From Trichinella spiralis (lineage: Eukaryota; Nematoda; Enoplea; Trichinellida; Trichinellidae), in NCBI GenBank assembly GCA_000181795.3, contig CM012953.1, positions 13,588,070 through 13,633,121 on the forward strand: a DNA stretch of 45,052 bases. Direction: 5' to 3'. The notes below the pieces were generated by a model. The model worked only from the letters and a program-made list of their open reading frames with translations, searched no databases and was not told the DNA's origin. A program made the position numbers and the translations under genes. Numbering within the stretch: position 1 is the first letter of the stretch; every line of letters starts with the position of its first letter. Positions 28,124-39,947 of this stretch are shown in pieces.

Positions 28124-30396
28124 ATGTTGCTAAAATTATCAGAAGCAATTTTCATATTTCATCTTATAAATTTATCCCATTCGCAAACCTCTACATGTCG
28201 TAGTAATGATGGCAACATTGAGGCCGACTGGTGAGATATCAAAAATTTTTTTTTAATATTTTAGTAGCTTCTTTTGAAAAATCGAATAAAATGAAAACTT
28301 GACAATCATTGGATGCTTTGTTTTTCGATTAATTAGCAATAATGCTATAAGATAATAACGTCCTGTTTGATTATCAATTCCAAAATTAAAACAATATATA
28401 GTATTCTTATTCCTTTTATTCCTAATATTCCTTTTATTTTTCAATTCCGTAGATGAACAAATCAATTTTAAAATTTTTTGTGTTTCCAGAAGTAATTTAA
28501 TAAAGAAAAATATTATGTGGACTGCCGCCTTTAAATGTAATCAGAATTAAAGGAAAGTATTTACCCAAAACCACATGAAAACCCGACAGTACAAATTTAG
28601 GGCAATAGTATACAAGGCGCCAGCGCAAGATACCGGCAAAATTATTCTTGCAGGTGCTGTAGGAAATTGGGCTAATAGTCAAGCAGCATTTACAGCTAAT
28701 CAAGGACATTCGTTTGCAAAGACACTGGAGCACGTTGTGGGAACACATGCATCAGTAAAATTTCTTGCATATAACAATGTTCCACCCGGAATTCCCAATG
28801 TTAAGACAAAATCTAACAGCAAAGGTGATTAAAGTGATATTGATAACTTTTGACAGATTTGAAAACATTTCAATTAAAATTTTATTCTTAATTACAGGAG
28901 TAATAATTCTATCAACTGCAGCAGATTCTGCAGCATGGGTTGTGCACACAATACCAGGATTTCCAACAGCAAAAACACCCTATGCTTGGCCAGCATCTGA
29001 AACAGCCAGAGGACATTTACTGATTTGCTTAACTATATCTAAGTCACAAATAAATGCAATAGGTTTGTATTCAAATATGTGAAACAGTTACATTGATTGC
29101 AGATACTTTCTGCTTTAAGTATTTCAAGAACTCAATGAATAAGAAGATTTCATATAGGGATTCCACAGCATGTAATTTAAATAAGTTAATGACATAAAAT
29201 GCAGAATTGGAAAAAAAGTAATTTGAAAATTATGAAAATTACTATCAGTAAAATAATAATTTTGACTAGATAACAAAGTGCTTTTATTTTAAGAATATGA
29301 ACAAGGGCAAAGACATTCAAAACTAAAATAAACTTAGTTCTCATCTCTCAATAGTAAAGTCATTGAAAAACGTTTTTTGTTTATTTTCACTTCTTCAGCT
29401 GCCTCACTACTGCTCGCACAACCTGTAATACATTACAATGATATTCCTGAGACGGAAACTGCTGGAATGCCATATTTTAAAAAATTAACAGAAGGAAAAA
29501 CTCGAGTTATGCCACCATTCACATCAAGACGTACAATTCGTACGAAAAATGGCGGAGCTCCTGTAACTGTCAACATTTACAGCAAATCAGAGACGTCTAA
29601 ATATGGTAAGCATAAACAGATGCATAAATTTCAATGTATTTTTTACGGATTTAAATTCGTTTTAATTTTATAAAATGAGATTTTTAACACAGTAAACTAA
29701 AAAATTAGAGTTCAAATTCTCGTTTTTTTTAAGAAGACCGTTTAGGGAAATTACAATTTGAAAAATAAAATCGTTGCACAAAATCAATAAAATAAGAAAA
29801 CTTTTAATACATATCCTGCACTTTCAGATATGAAATAAGAAATTTTAAACGTTTTAGATTTGTGAATATTGAAAATGAGCTTCAAAAAATTTAATTTCTA
29901 TTACTGGCATGTAATTTATTGTCATTATAAGGCAAATTTCAATGCTGTGAAAAATATTCACATTAAATGCAATACTTGAAGCTTAATAATGTTTAATAGC
30001 AATAACTCTTTAGAAATTTACAAAAAAGTCATCGTAAAAGCATTGAAAAAGACAATAAAGGTGTGGTCAAGGAGAGACAGTAAACTGAAAGGAGATTGTA
30101 GGGTTCCTGAAAGGCATATTCGCTTATTGAAAAGTCCAGGTGTGATTAATGGTCATAACACCAATATCGAAACAGATGACACTAACTGGGCAGTTTCAGA
30201 TCCAGGAAGTGTAATCTGTCATGTAGACAAGCCATATTTTGTAAGATCTTGATCATTTAAAAATGTTTAAATAAACTCATATTGTACAATTTAGAAAAAT
30301 CAATCCAGAGAACCTGCGATGGCAATTTGCATTGAAAATAACGACATATTTACGCGTTTTAATGAAATTGCTGCTCAAGTTGAAAATTGTCCATAA
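28124..30396 (+). CDS. Secreted DNase II-like protein, probably catalytically dead (copy A)
   Basis: Six exons join in phase (28124-28230, 28601-28824, 28898-29062, 29399-29605, 30014-30240, 30295-30396) to give 343 aa, near the usual DNase II length. A signal peptide (MLLKLSEAIFIFHLI) is followed by CRSNDGN and DWAIVYKAP, the family start (CxxxxG...DWFxVYKxP). Further family blocks are FLAYNNVPP, GVIILS, WVVHTIPGFP and HLLICLTI, and the C-terminus ends VENCP. Active DNase II has HTKG and HSKW motifs; here the same places read NSKG (108-111) and DTNW (290-293), so both histidines are gone while the frame stays intact. Family membership is clear. Loss of nuclease activity is inferred, and a binding or decoy role would be speculation. 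Confidence 0.9.
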
Positions 30397-31704
30397 TATG
30401 ATCTTTCTAAATTGATTTTAAAGAAAGAAAAGAATTTATGCTTCTAATATTTATACTTCTGACTATTTTGAATAGCGTTTTGTTCATTTTTTGATGGATT
30501 AATGTATCCAGCATGTCCATATTTGTGAAATAAATGCTACTACGATGAGTAAAAGAAAATGTGCGCTTTACTAAGATACTTTCTATCGCATAGCGATTTT
30601 GGGCTGCGATTATTTAATTTTCATCTTACGTCATATGTATGATTTCTTTGTGATATGAAAAGTTGAGTGCAAGAACAAACGCAGATTTTAATACTTTTTT
30701 AGATTTTACTTTAATATTCTTTTTGCAATTTAGCTGCATATGTACATATTTAGACGATTATATTTTAAGAAATTGAAATTTTTTAACTTCTCATGATTGT
30801 CATTATAATTGTTACTTAATGCTGCTTGTTAATTTTGGTTCTTGATACCAATTGTTAATCATATACGTAGCAAATGATAATACTTGCTTGTTTTGAAATG
30901 ATGCATTTTCAAAAATGACAGATTTGAAATTTATTATGAGGACAGAGATTACCCAATAACAGTAAAATCGTTAAGAATTGCAAATTTTGAAACTTTAGCG
31001 GCATCAATTCTCTTTATATTGAAAGAAAAAAAATTGTAGTGTAATGATAATAAAATTAATTGCTCAGTATTATTTCTCATAGTGATAAATGCACTACAAA
31101 CTTGGAAAAGCATGCTAACTGTACAAAAATGTAAAACAGCATTCATTGTACTTTCTTAATGGAAAAATATGCCGAAAAGTGAACATCTTCTGAAAAAACA
31201 TAATCTTTACAATGAAGTATTCGCTGACTGATAAAATGGTTCTTGCAAAAGCGGTCATCAGCGATAAAAAAAACAGCTTCAATAATTAACGTCGGAGTAC
31301 CCTTTCATGAAGCTTCTGTTTTTCGGTTTCTTTAATATTTTCGTTTCAAGATTGCTATATTTTGAAAGAATTATATTTCTTCAGTGCATATTTGAAAAAC
31401 TGAAACTTTGTTCTACAGTAAATTTGAAATTAAGTAGCAGAAGAAAACACACAAATGTGAACTGTAATTTCATGATGGTGCAACTTTGTCAATGTTCATA
31501 AAATAAATTTTTTTTCGTAATTTCATTTCATACGATAACAAGATTAATTATGTATATTTTACACTAGTTTAAAATGCGTAAAAATAAGATCATTTTACTT
31601 TAAAGTTGTTGTTTAAAATGATGAACAACATTTTAAATTAAAAATTGTTTAAATAAATTTTTGATATATAAATTCTTTCATTCAAACACACCTCAGTGTC
31701 AAGA
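30397..31704. other. Spacer A between DNase II-like and membrane-protein genes
   Basis: AT-rich, no gene seen. The final ~200 bp (about 31500-31704) is almost identical to 41625-41829 in cassette B, while most of the rest has diverged with large length changes. It probably holds the promoter of the membrane-protein gene. Confidence 0.5.
30529..30534 (+). terminator. Poly(A) signal AATAAA of DNase II-like gene A
   Basis: AATAAA about 130 nt after the stop codon. Confidence 0.4.
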
Positions 31705-32324
31705 ATGGATACTCTCCTAGACAGTATCGTCTATTCTCTGCTATGTTTGGACCTTTTAATCGCATGCATCTTGTTGTTCTACTACTGCCGCAGGTGAATT
31801 TTTTTATTCTGATAATTATAATACTTTCAATTAAAAAATGTTTAATTTTTTAAGTAAGCATTTGTTGTTGAAGTAAATTAAATAATAATCTTTCTATGAA
31901 ATGTATTTCAATTTCTTACTAATATTTAAATAATCTAAATCTAAATAATAATAATTTAGTGCACATCGTATGAAAACAATAAAGAAAACTTTATTTTAGA
32001 AATAAGGATGACGAGAATGATTTGAATGAACCTGTGGCAGATGCAGTGTCAGTGAACTGTGAGATGGAACAAAGTGCAAATGTATTAAATGAAGAATTGG
32101 ACAGACATGTAGAACAAGAGCAAAAACCAATACAGATTGTAATGTTGGTACAGATTGAACGTGAAAAGCCGAAATCGGGATTATATGTAGAATATACTGC
32201 TGAAATGAAATTTCGAGTCAATGAGGAAAGTGTACAAATGTATAAACCAAGACTGAAGAAAACTGTGAATGTTGCAGATGCAGGAATGAATGCCGTGCAA
32301 TCATTCATAATGAAAAGTGAATGA
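31705..32324 (+). CDS. Small single-pass membrane protein, unknown family (copy A)
   Basis: Not recognised. Two exons (31705-31793 and 32000-32324) join in phase to 137 aa. Residues 8-28 (from IVYSLLCLD to LLFYYC) form one hydrophobic segment, followed by Arg and a long soluble tail. The tail starts acidic (KDDENDLNE), then turns mixed and basic (EREKPKSGLYVEYTAEMKF, YKPRLKKTVNV) and ends FIMKSE. With so short an N-terminus and Arg after the segment, a cytosolic tail is likely, but a signal-anchor in the other direction is possible. The protein is always third in the cassette. Copy B keeps the tail but differs strongly in the membrane segment. Confidence 0.7.
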
Positions 32325-32540
32325 TTCATTCTTTTTTTCTATTACACATTTAATAACTCAATAATAATCATAACTTATTTTGTTAAATTTTCATTTTATT
32401 ATTTCAGTATTTATATGTGAAACACTGCTTCATTTATAAGTTATATAAATTGTTTCTTTTAAATATCATATTTGTTTGCACATTGTACTTTCTTAAATAA
32501 AATTAATGATCATAGCGTTTACTGTGTTAAAATAACATTA
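32325..32540. other. 3' region of membrane-protein gene A
   Basis: Aligns with the region after the copy B gene; carries its poly(A) signal at 32496-32501. Confidence 0.5.
32496..32501 (+). terminator. Poly(A) signal AATAAA of membrane-protein gene A
   Basis: AATAAA about 170 nt after the stop codon; conserved at 42624-42629. Confidence 0.45.
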
Positions 32541-32885
32541 ATAGTCCATTAATGGCCATAACACCAATCTCGAAGCAGATGACACAAACTGGGCAGTTTC
32601 AGATGCAAGGAGTGCAATCTGCCATGTAGACAAGCCATATTTTGTAAGATCTTCATCATTTAAAAATGTTAAATAAACTCATATTGTACAATTTAAAAAA
32701 ATCAATCCAAAGAACGTGCAATGGCAATTTGCATTGAAAATAACGATATATTTACGCGTTTCAATGAAATTGCTGCTCAAGTTGAAAATTGTCCATAGTA
32801 TGATCTTTCTATTTTTTGATTACGAAAAAATCATTTAGGCTTCTAATTATTATGCCTTTGATTTTATTGAAGAACGATAAATGAA
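32541..32885 (+). pseudogene. 3' fragment of a third DNase II-like gene
   Basis: Matches the end of DNase II-like exon 5 (from INGHNTN to HVDKPYF with its GTAAGA donor), the last intron, exon 6 (NQSKERAMAICIENN to VENCP and stop) and some 3' flank. Exons 1-4 and most of exon 5 are absent. The acceptor AG before exon 6 is AA here, so the last intron could not be spliced in the normal way. It keeps the DTNW version of the second motif. In the 3' flank it is closer to copy B than to copy A. A remnant of a lost cassette or of unequal exchange. Confidence 0.85.
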
Positions 32886-33359
32886 AAAATGCACTTTATT
32901 GTGTAGTTTTATATTTAATACTGATTTCTGATGTAATTTTGCAGACAGTATGTTGTAGTAAGTTTTTATTTAACATATTGTACTTTAAGGGAAATTGCTT
33001 TTTGAATTAACTGCAGCCGGATAGCAAATAGTGCTTATAAAAGTAAAATGATATGGGATTTGTTATTCGAACATGATGTCAGATTGAGAAAACATGCTTA
33101 TCAACACATGCTAGAATATTTTAAGAGCTACTGGTTATGTAGTAATATAACAGCCAGGAACGCTATTTTCTTCGTAATACTGTTGAGTTCCCCCCCCCCC
33201 CACGGACATTCACAATCCACCTCAAACAATACGAACTTTCTCTCGCGATTGTTTTACATAACTAGTATTATCTTTCTGAAATGTAGCTCTGGCGGAGATC
33301 ATCTTGCTATCTTATGTGGTGTATTTCTATAAGACATTATAATTGTTTGGTTACGTCCT
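32886..33359. other. Unassigned spacer with a C12 run
   Basis: No gene recognised. A run of twelve C at 33190-33201 marks a change from AT-rich to GC-richer DNA that continues into the retroelement fossil. Confidence 0.4.
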
Positions 33360-34240
33360 CCTCTGATTATAATGAATGAATTCAGGAGCTGCAAATCTGC
33401 AAAAAGTACTGCTCACTAAATCACCGCCTCCATGTCAGGCACGGGAGAGGCTTCTGGTACTTAGTGGAGTAGTCGCAGACGATAAGCAGATAGCGGTTGC
33501 CGCATTCTCTTTTTTTCAAATGGTTCTCTTCATACATTTTCTAATATTTCCGTCCAACACATACTCGTTGAAGCGGTACCCAACGGCTCAGATCTGCATG
33601 GGTGCGCACGCCATTTGCCTGAGGCACATTCCGTGTAGGGTAGGCTTCGCACGTGCGGCACCAGTTTTTGACATCTTTCCATTGCTGCTGCCAATAAAAC
33701 CATTGTCAGATCTTTTATAATATTTTTGTCACCCTCAGCTGACTTCTTGTTGGCTGGTTGTGCACCATGCCCAGTATCTCTGTTACGACTTACCACTGGG
33801 ACGAGCTTTCCGGTTCGTACCTAGTACTTCCCAGCCTCGTGTCAGAACTTCTCTTGGTATTCTTATTAGCTTCTGCTGGGTCAATAAACTTTAGGCATCT
33901 TGCTTCTGTCTGATGGTTTGTCTGGCCGGTCATCTTTCGTTGCTCGATCTTTCACTTTCCGGATCTCAGGGTCGTCATTCTGCCACTGCTATATCATATT
34001 CTCATCTCCATCAGTGATGATATTAACCCTAGGACTCTGTTTCGCACTGTCTACAAGTCTCAAAGATTGGGCATCGGAGTTGTCTATCTGATTCCCTTAT
34101 CAGTGCACTGCGTTGAACTGTCATGCTACCAGTTGTTCCAGCCATCGTGCGACATCGCCCTCTGTCTCTAGGAAACAATCTGTTGAAGCAGATGAGTTGG
34201 TACGTTTGGTGCCATCGTGAGTGGCGTTGTCCCACGTGCG
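33360..34240 (-). mobile_element. Ty3/Gypsy pol fossil
   Basis: On the minus strand, translated similarity runs in order through the end of an RNase H domain, the linker, the integrase zinc-binding HHCC region and the start of the integrase catalytic core. This is the Ty3/Gypsy order. The element is a fragment: gag, protease, most of reverse transcriptase, the rest of integrase and both LTRs were not found. It is broken by several disruptions and looks old. Its GC content is higher than the surrounding DNA. It sits exactly between cassettes A and B. Confidence 0.8.
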
Positions 34241-35324
34241 TATTTTTACACTGTGTAATTATTACCCAGTAAATACTTATATACTGGGTTACTTCTTATC
34301 CTTGATACGTAATTCCTAAGATTTCTCTAACAACATCAGAGCAGAGAGACGAAGATGAAATTCAGCTAGAAAATAAAGCTGGCACGTTACATATGCATTT
34401 TGCATTACATTTTATTTAATTGTATTTACTATATAAAAACACACTTGAAGGCAATGATGCCAATAAAAATTAATTTTGTTATAAATAATTTGCCAACTTT
34501 TTCTTAAACCAAACCAAAGTCATTAAAAAAAACTTCAAATATTTTAAATTTTCAGCAGAAATCATTTTTTACGTAATAAACTTTCATCTCAACGTCGATT
34601 TTACTAATAACCTACAATTAATCTTTTCATATCTCGTGAACTAATTTAACTATGCATATATTTTGCAAAATGTAAGAATTATAGAAATCAAATAAATAAT
34701 TGGTTCTCAATATATTGAAAAAGACTGTTTATATAAAAAATTTTGGCAGTACTTTTGATCTGAAAGAATTTATATTCCAAAAATTGCTCAAAGAAAAACC
34801 TTAAAATCATTCAACTAATTTGAAGAAAAATACATGCGCCCATAGAAAACCTTAAACATTAAAAGGGATTTATGTGAAATTTCCTCATTGAATAGCAACT
34901 GAGCAGCAGCTGTGAATTTTCGTGCAGTTACACTAGTCAAAATTATTAAAAATGTTTTTGCTGATTTCTCTAAATAACTTTCTAGCTATTTATTAGAGCA
35001 TTAACTGATTCAAAACAGCAATTTCAACTGAAATACTATGACAACCGAGCTTCACTTCACGATAGCAACCGCTTAACAAAACCTGATGCCTAACTTGCTC
35101 AAACAATGATAATTATAAACTATTCATGTATATTTTGATAGGAAAAATTTTGCTCATACGATATATTTTATGCATCGTAGGATGAACGTAGTTACTTTAC
35201 TCAATTTTTACTTTTAATGCATGCTATTCAAATAATAATTGCAAAATATACTGTGAATATTAGAGTCCAACTAACTGCTTTCATTTAATTATAGACTACT
35301 TCTGATTTTCTGCTACGGAAAACT
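34241..35324. other. Upstream region of ShKT-like gene B
   Basis: Begins with a perfect 8-bp inverted repeat (ACCCAGTA / TACTGGGT, 34264-34289) beside the retroelement fossil. From about 34,390 it aligns with 24,790 onward. The block 34865-35095 is nearly identical to 25265-25500. An acceptor-like AG at 35293-35294 precedes the ATG by 30 nt. Confidence 0.5.
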
Positions 35325-35885
35325 ATGAAAACATTGTTTATGCTTTCTTCTTTAGCTCTCCTTGCAATTATTGTACAAGGTAAGATCATTTGGAATATTT
35401 CATCAAAAGTAGCTTTTTGTAAATTATTTTCTAACAAAATTATTTTTGAATAAATCTTCAGGTGGAGAGGAGAGTGGAAAAAAAGTAGAGCCGTTGCCAT
35501 GCAAAGACCGCGGTTCCAAAGCAACTTGCAACAGATACATGCAAAAGGACAATTTCCAAGAATTGTGCAAAGAAAATCGACGAATTGGACGCTATTTGTG
35601 CTGCAAGACGTGTGCAGAAAAGTTGGGAGTTGAAGTTAATGAAGACGGAAAATTCAAAGGTATGATCAGTTTAAAGAAAGTATTTATTAATCAAAAATTC
35701 ATTTTGCTTTGATCAAAGATTTTGGAACATTCACATATTATGAGCCAACGTGTCCTGCTTTGGAAGATCGGGGTAATCATACCATTTGTGAAATGATAAA
35801 ACATGGATCTGAAGTATACAAATGTGATCAATCAGAAGCACAAGCCGCTTGTGCAAAAACATGCAATTTAAGTTGTGGAAATTGA
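35325..35885 (+). CDS. Secreted two-module cysteine-rich protein, ShKT-like (copy B)
   Basis: Exons 35325-35379, 35462-35659 and 35719-35885 give 139 aa with the same signal peptide, two six-cysteine modules and exon phases as copy A. I count about ten base differences in the 420-base coding sequence. They give four conservative residue changes: Val to Ile in the signal peptide, Ser to Thr and Lys to Gln in module 1, Asp to Asn in the linker. All twelve mature cysteines are kept, including the adjacent pair in module 1. The first intron is longer here by about 15 bases. The frame is intact, so both copies are likely expressed. Confidence 0.85.
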
Positions 35886-37688
35886 CATCCCAAAGCTTAA
35901 TTTTTATAACATAGTACTTTTTGACATTATAGATGCAGAAAAATTCAGTAAAAGATTTTTATAAGTAAAATTTTATAGCATCTATAAGAATGTGTACACC
36001 AGTAGGGTGAATGATATCTTTACTTGCGAAAAGAATTTATTTGAATATAAAATCAATAAAAAGCATTTGCATATTAAATGAATGAATATACAGCTTGCAA
36101 GCAGTATCAGGTTGAAAAAAAGATTTGCATTTGGGGTAATATTGTTTCTTACCTTTTGTTTTTCTCACGAAATGAAATTGGAATAAATTTGAAAAAAATA
36201 TCTTTCTCTAAGTTGTAGCTAAGAAACAATTAATTCCATGCAGCGATAAAAAAGTGTTCAATACTCACTGTGATATTAATATAACAATCAATGAGTTGAA
36301 TTACCTATTGCTATTTTTAGGTGTAGAAGCAGCACATCTTTTCCAAAATTAAAAATTTAAGATGCAACAAGAAAATATTCTTTAATAATTTGAATTCCGT
36401 TCCTACATGCCTGTTGATTGATTGATTGATCAAACGCTTGTTTCAGAAAAAATGGCAAACATTATCTAATTTGTTTTCATAGGTAAATATTTGTAAGGAT
36501 TACCACAATATTGGGCTCACCTAATCACCCAAACATAGATTAAAAAATTTTGAAATTTATTCAGGTGCTTGAGCGTTCTGTTGATAAATGATTATACAAC
36601 AGCTCATATGCAATCATCAGTTTATTAAAGTTTTTTTCTGCATATTGAACAATATGAAATTTATTATTTTTATTGAAATTATTTAGAAGAAAAATATTTA
36701 AATTTATTTCGTACAGTTTAATTTGCGATATTTCAAAGATTTATTGTTTGATGAAAGCGAATATTTTAAAATGTTCAAGTATATTTCTGATTTACATTTG
36801 AAAATAAATCTTGTTTTTCGTATCTTTCTGATACAATTTTTGTTTCTCCTTTTGTTTCAAATTGAGATCAACTGAAATTTTATGACGGTGTAATTTGATC
36901 AGATTTGCAATGCAATATCTAAACAATCAAACTAATTCAACTTTATTTTTTATTTCATGCTTTTTTATTTAATTCATATTAAGGCACAATATCGAAATAA
37001 GCCATAAAAATAAACATAGGAATATAATGATGCAAAACTGAAAGCTGTGAAAGCATCATAGCAAACTATTTCATTAGCTTCTGAATTAAATTCCATACAT
37101 TTTCAGCAAATAAATGTTAAACATGGAAGATCAGTGCGTCCAACATTTTTTTATTCTACATGATTGCTATGCTTGTTTCTAAATTTTATAAGGGCAATGC
37201 ATTATCTATTTGCAGAAACTTATGTTATACATTACCCATGCTGCTAGCCATGTTTTTGTTGTATTATAGAAACCATCAAATGAAATTTTTTCTTGTATAA
37301 ATTTAATATATACACATTTATTTTCTTGAAATGTTATACATTTAACTCATATAACTGATTTAATGTTTCTGAAATGGGATGCATATCGCAAAGTTCTGTT
37401 ATTTGTTCAATTTTCATGGTATTTATTAATGCTACAAAAATAATGAAGTATAAATACAAGTTACGAATGATGGGAGATGAAAACACTACTAAAAAATCAG
37501 CTAGTGTAAAGAAAATTAATACATTTGGATTTCATCAAAATTACAGCATTAAGTAATGTTCAGTCCAAAATCCATTGGTATCATTGGTGTATTTAGTGTA
37601 AATATTATGCTGCCGGTTTTAGGGAATAAATATTTGTGACTAATGGCACGATTAACATTCTGCTTCAATTATATTCGATAACGCATAA
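35886..37688. other. Spacer B between ShKT-like and DNase II-like genes
   Basis: Counterpart of 26281-28123. Similarity is high for the first ~450 bp and patchy after. It holds a 37-codon frame at 37443-37556 matching 27886-27999, and an acceptor-like GGTTTTAG before the DNase II-like ATG. Confidence 0.5.
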
Positions 37689-39947
37689 ATGTTGTTAAAA
37701 TTATCAAATGTGGTTTTAATATTTCTTCTCATAAATTTATCCCATTCACAAACTTCTACATGCCGTACTAATAATGGTGGCAATGAGGCTGACTGGTGAG
37801 ACATGAAAATTTTTCAAAAAATGCTTTAGTAGTTTAATTTAAAAAATCCTATAAAATGAAAAGTTGACAATCTTTGAATACTTGGCTTTCGAGGAATTAG
37901 CAATAATGCTATGAGATAATAGGCCCAGTGTAATTATAAACTCTAAAATTAAAATATTATCTTGTACTCTTATAGTCTTTTTATTTTTTTTAATTCCGTA
38001 GATGAAGAAATGAATAAGAAAATTTTTTATGCTTGCAGAAGTAATTTAATAAAGAAAAATATTATGTAGACTGCCGCCTTTAAATGTAATCAGAATTAAA
38101 GGAAAGTATTTACCCAAAACCACATGAAAACCCGACAGTACAAATTTAGGGCAATAGTATACAAGGCGCCAGCGCAAGATACCGGCAAAATTATTCTTGC
38201 AGGTGCTGTAGGAAATTGGGATAATAGTCAAGCAGCATTTACAGCTGGTCAGGGGCATTCGTTTGCAAAGACACTGGAGCACGTTGTGGGAACACATGCA
38301 TCAGTAAAATTTCTTGCATATAACAATGTTCCACCTGGAATTCCCAATGTTAAGACAAAATCTAACAGCAAAGGTGATTAAAGTGATATTGATAACTTTT
38401 GACAGATTTGAAAACATTTCAAATAAAATTTCATTCTTCTATTACAGGAGTAATAATTCTATCAACTGCAGCAGATTCTGCAGCATGGGTTGTGCACACA
38501 ATACCAGGATTTCCAACAGCAAAAACACCCTATGCTTGGCCAGCATCTGAAACCGCTAGAGGACATTTACTGATTTGCTTAACTATAGCTGAGTCACAAA
38601 TAAATGCAATAGGTTTGTATTTAAATATGTGAAACAGTTACATTGATTGCAGATACTTTCAGCATTAAGTATTTCAAGAATTCAATGAATAAAAAGATTT
38701 CATATAGGGATTCCACAGCATGTAATTTAAATAAGTTAATGACATAAAATGCAGAATTGGAAAAAAAGTAATTTGAAAATTATGAAAATTACTATCAGTA
38801 AAATGATAATTTTGACCAGATAACAAAGTGCTTTTATTTTAAGAACATGAACAAGGGCAAAGACATTCAAAACTAAAATAAACTTAGTTCTCATCTCTCA
38901 ATAGTAAAGTCATTAAAAAACTTTTTCTGTTCATTTTCACTTCTTCAGCTGCCTCACTACTGCTAGCACAACCTGTAATACATTACAATGATATTCCTGA
39001 GACGGAAACTGCTGGAATGCCATATTTTAAAAAATTAACAGAAGGAAAAACTCGAGTTATGCCACCATTCACATCAAGACGTACAATTCGTACGAAAAAT
39101 GGCGGAGCTCCAGTAACTGTCCACATTTACAGCAAATCAGAGACGTCTAAATATGGTAAGCATAAACAGATGCATAAATTTCAATGTATTTTTTACGGAT
39201 TTAAATTCATTTTAATTTTATAAAATGAGATTTTTAACACAATAAACTAAAAAATGTAAGATCAAATTTTTGTTTTTGATTTGTGAAGAACGTCTAAGAA
39301 AATCATATTTTAATAACAAAAATTATTGCACAAAAATGTCTGAATCATGAGAACAATAAATATGTGTTGTAATTTCGGATATGACATACAAAATTTGAAA
39401 TGTTTTGCATTTGTGAATACTGAAAATAAGCTTCAAAAATTTTAATTTCAATTACTAAAATGCTATTTATTGTGGTTTTGGCAGAAATTTCAATATTGCA
39501 AAATATATTCACATGAAACGCAATAAAGAACGGCTAATTGTGCGTAATAGAAATAATTTATTAGAAATGTACAAAAAAGTCATCGTAAAAGCATTGAAAA
39601 AGACAATAAAGGTATGGTCAAGGAGAGACAGTAAACTGAAAGGAGATTGTAGGGTTCCTGAAAGGAATATTCGCTTATTGAAAAGTCCAGGTGTGATTAA
39701 TGGTCATAACACCAATATCGAAGCAGATGACACTAACTGGGCAGTTTCAGATCCAGGAAGTGTAATCTGTCATGTAGACAAGCCATATTTTGTAAGATCT
39801 TGATCATTTAAAAATGTTTAAATAAACTCATATTGTACAATTTAGAAAAATCAATCCAAAGAACCTGCGATGGCAATTTGCATTGAAAATAACGACATAT
39901 TTACGCGTTTCAATGAAATTGCTGCTCAAGTTGAAAATTGTCCATAA
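37689..39947 (+). CDS. Secreted DNase II-like protein, probably catalytically dead (copy B)
   Basis: Exons 37689-37795, 38150-38373, 38448-38612, 38949-39155, 39565-39791 and 39846-39947 give 343 aa with exon lengths identical to copy A. The signal peptide is MLLKLSNVVLIFLLI. The mature start is CRTNNGGNEADW. Both replaced catalytic motifs are the same as in copy A: NSKG (108-111) and DTNW (290-293). Exon 1 differs from copy A at 19 of 107 bases, while exon 2 differs at 6 of 224, exon 3 at 4 of 165 and exon 4 at 3 of 207. The change of rate falls within intron 1. The frame is intact. The role is unknown; nuclease activity is unlikely. Confidence 0.9.

Larger units (their letters stand above)
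24790..32530 (+). repeat. Cassette A of a three-gene direct duplication
   Basis: Contains a ShKT-like gene, a DNase II-like gene and a small membrane-protein gene in the same order and strand as cassette B (34390-42640). Equivalent start codons are offset by 9,590, 9,565 and 10,125 bp. The last offset is larger because B has extra sequence between its second and third genes. Ends are approximate and were set by eye where similarity fades. Confidence 0.9.

Noticed and set aside
28575-28600. Apparent start MKTRQYKF for the DNase II-like protein
   Set aside because: The true exon begins after the acceptor AAATTTAG at 28600. A separate signal-peptide exon at 28124 joins in phase and restores the conserved DW before VYKAP.
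28497-28748. Minus-strand frame of 83 codons, repeated at 38046-38297
   Set aside because: It is the antisense of DNase II-like exon 2 and the end of intron 1. Its repetition only reflects the duplication.
31991-32329. Minus-strand frame of 112 codons, repeated at 42029-42457
   Set aside because: It is the antisense of the membrane-protein tail, whose plus-strand reading has a splice-supported start and stop.
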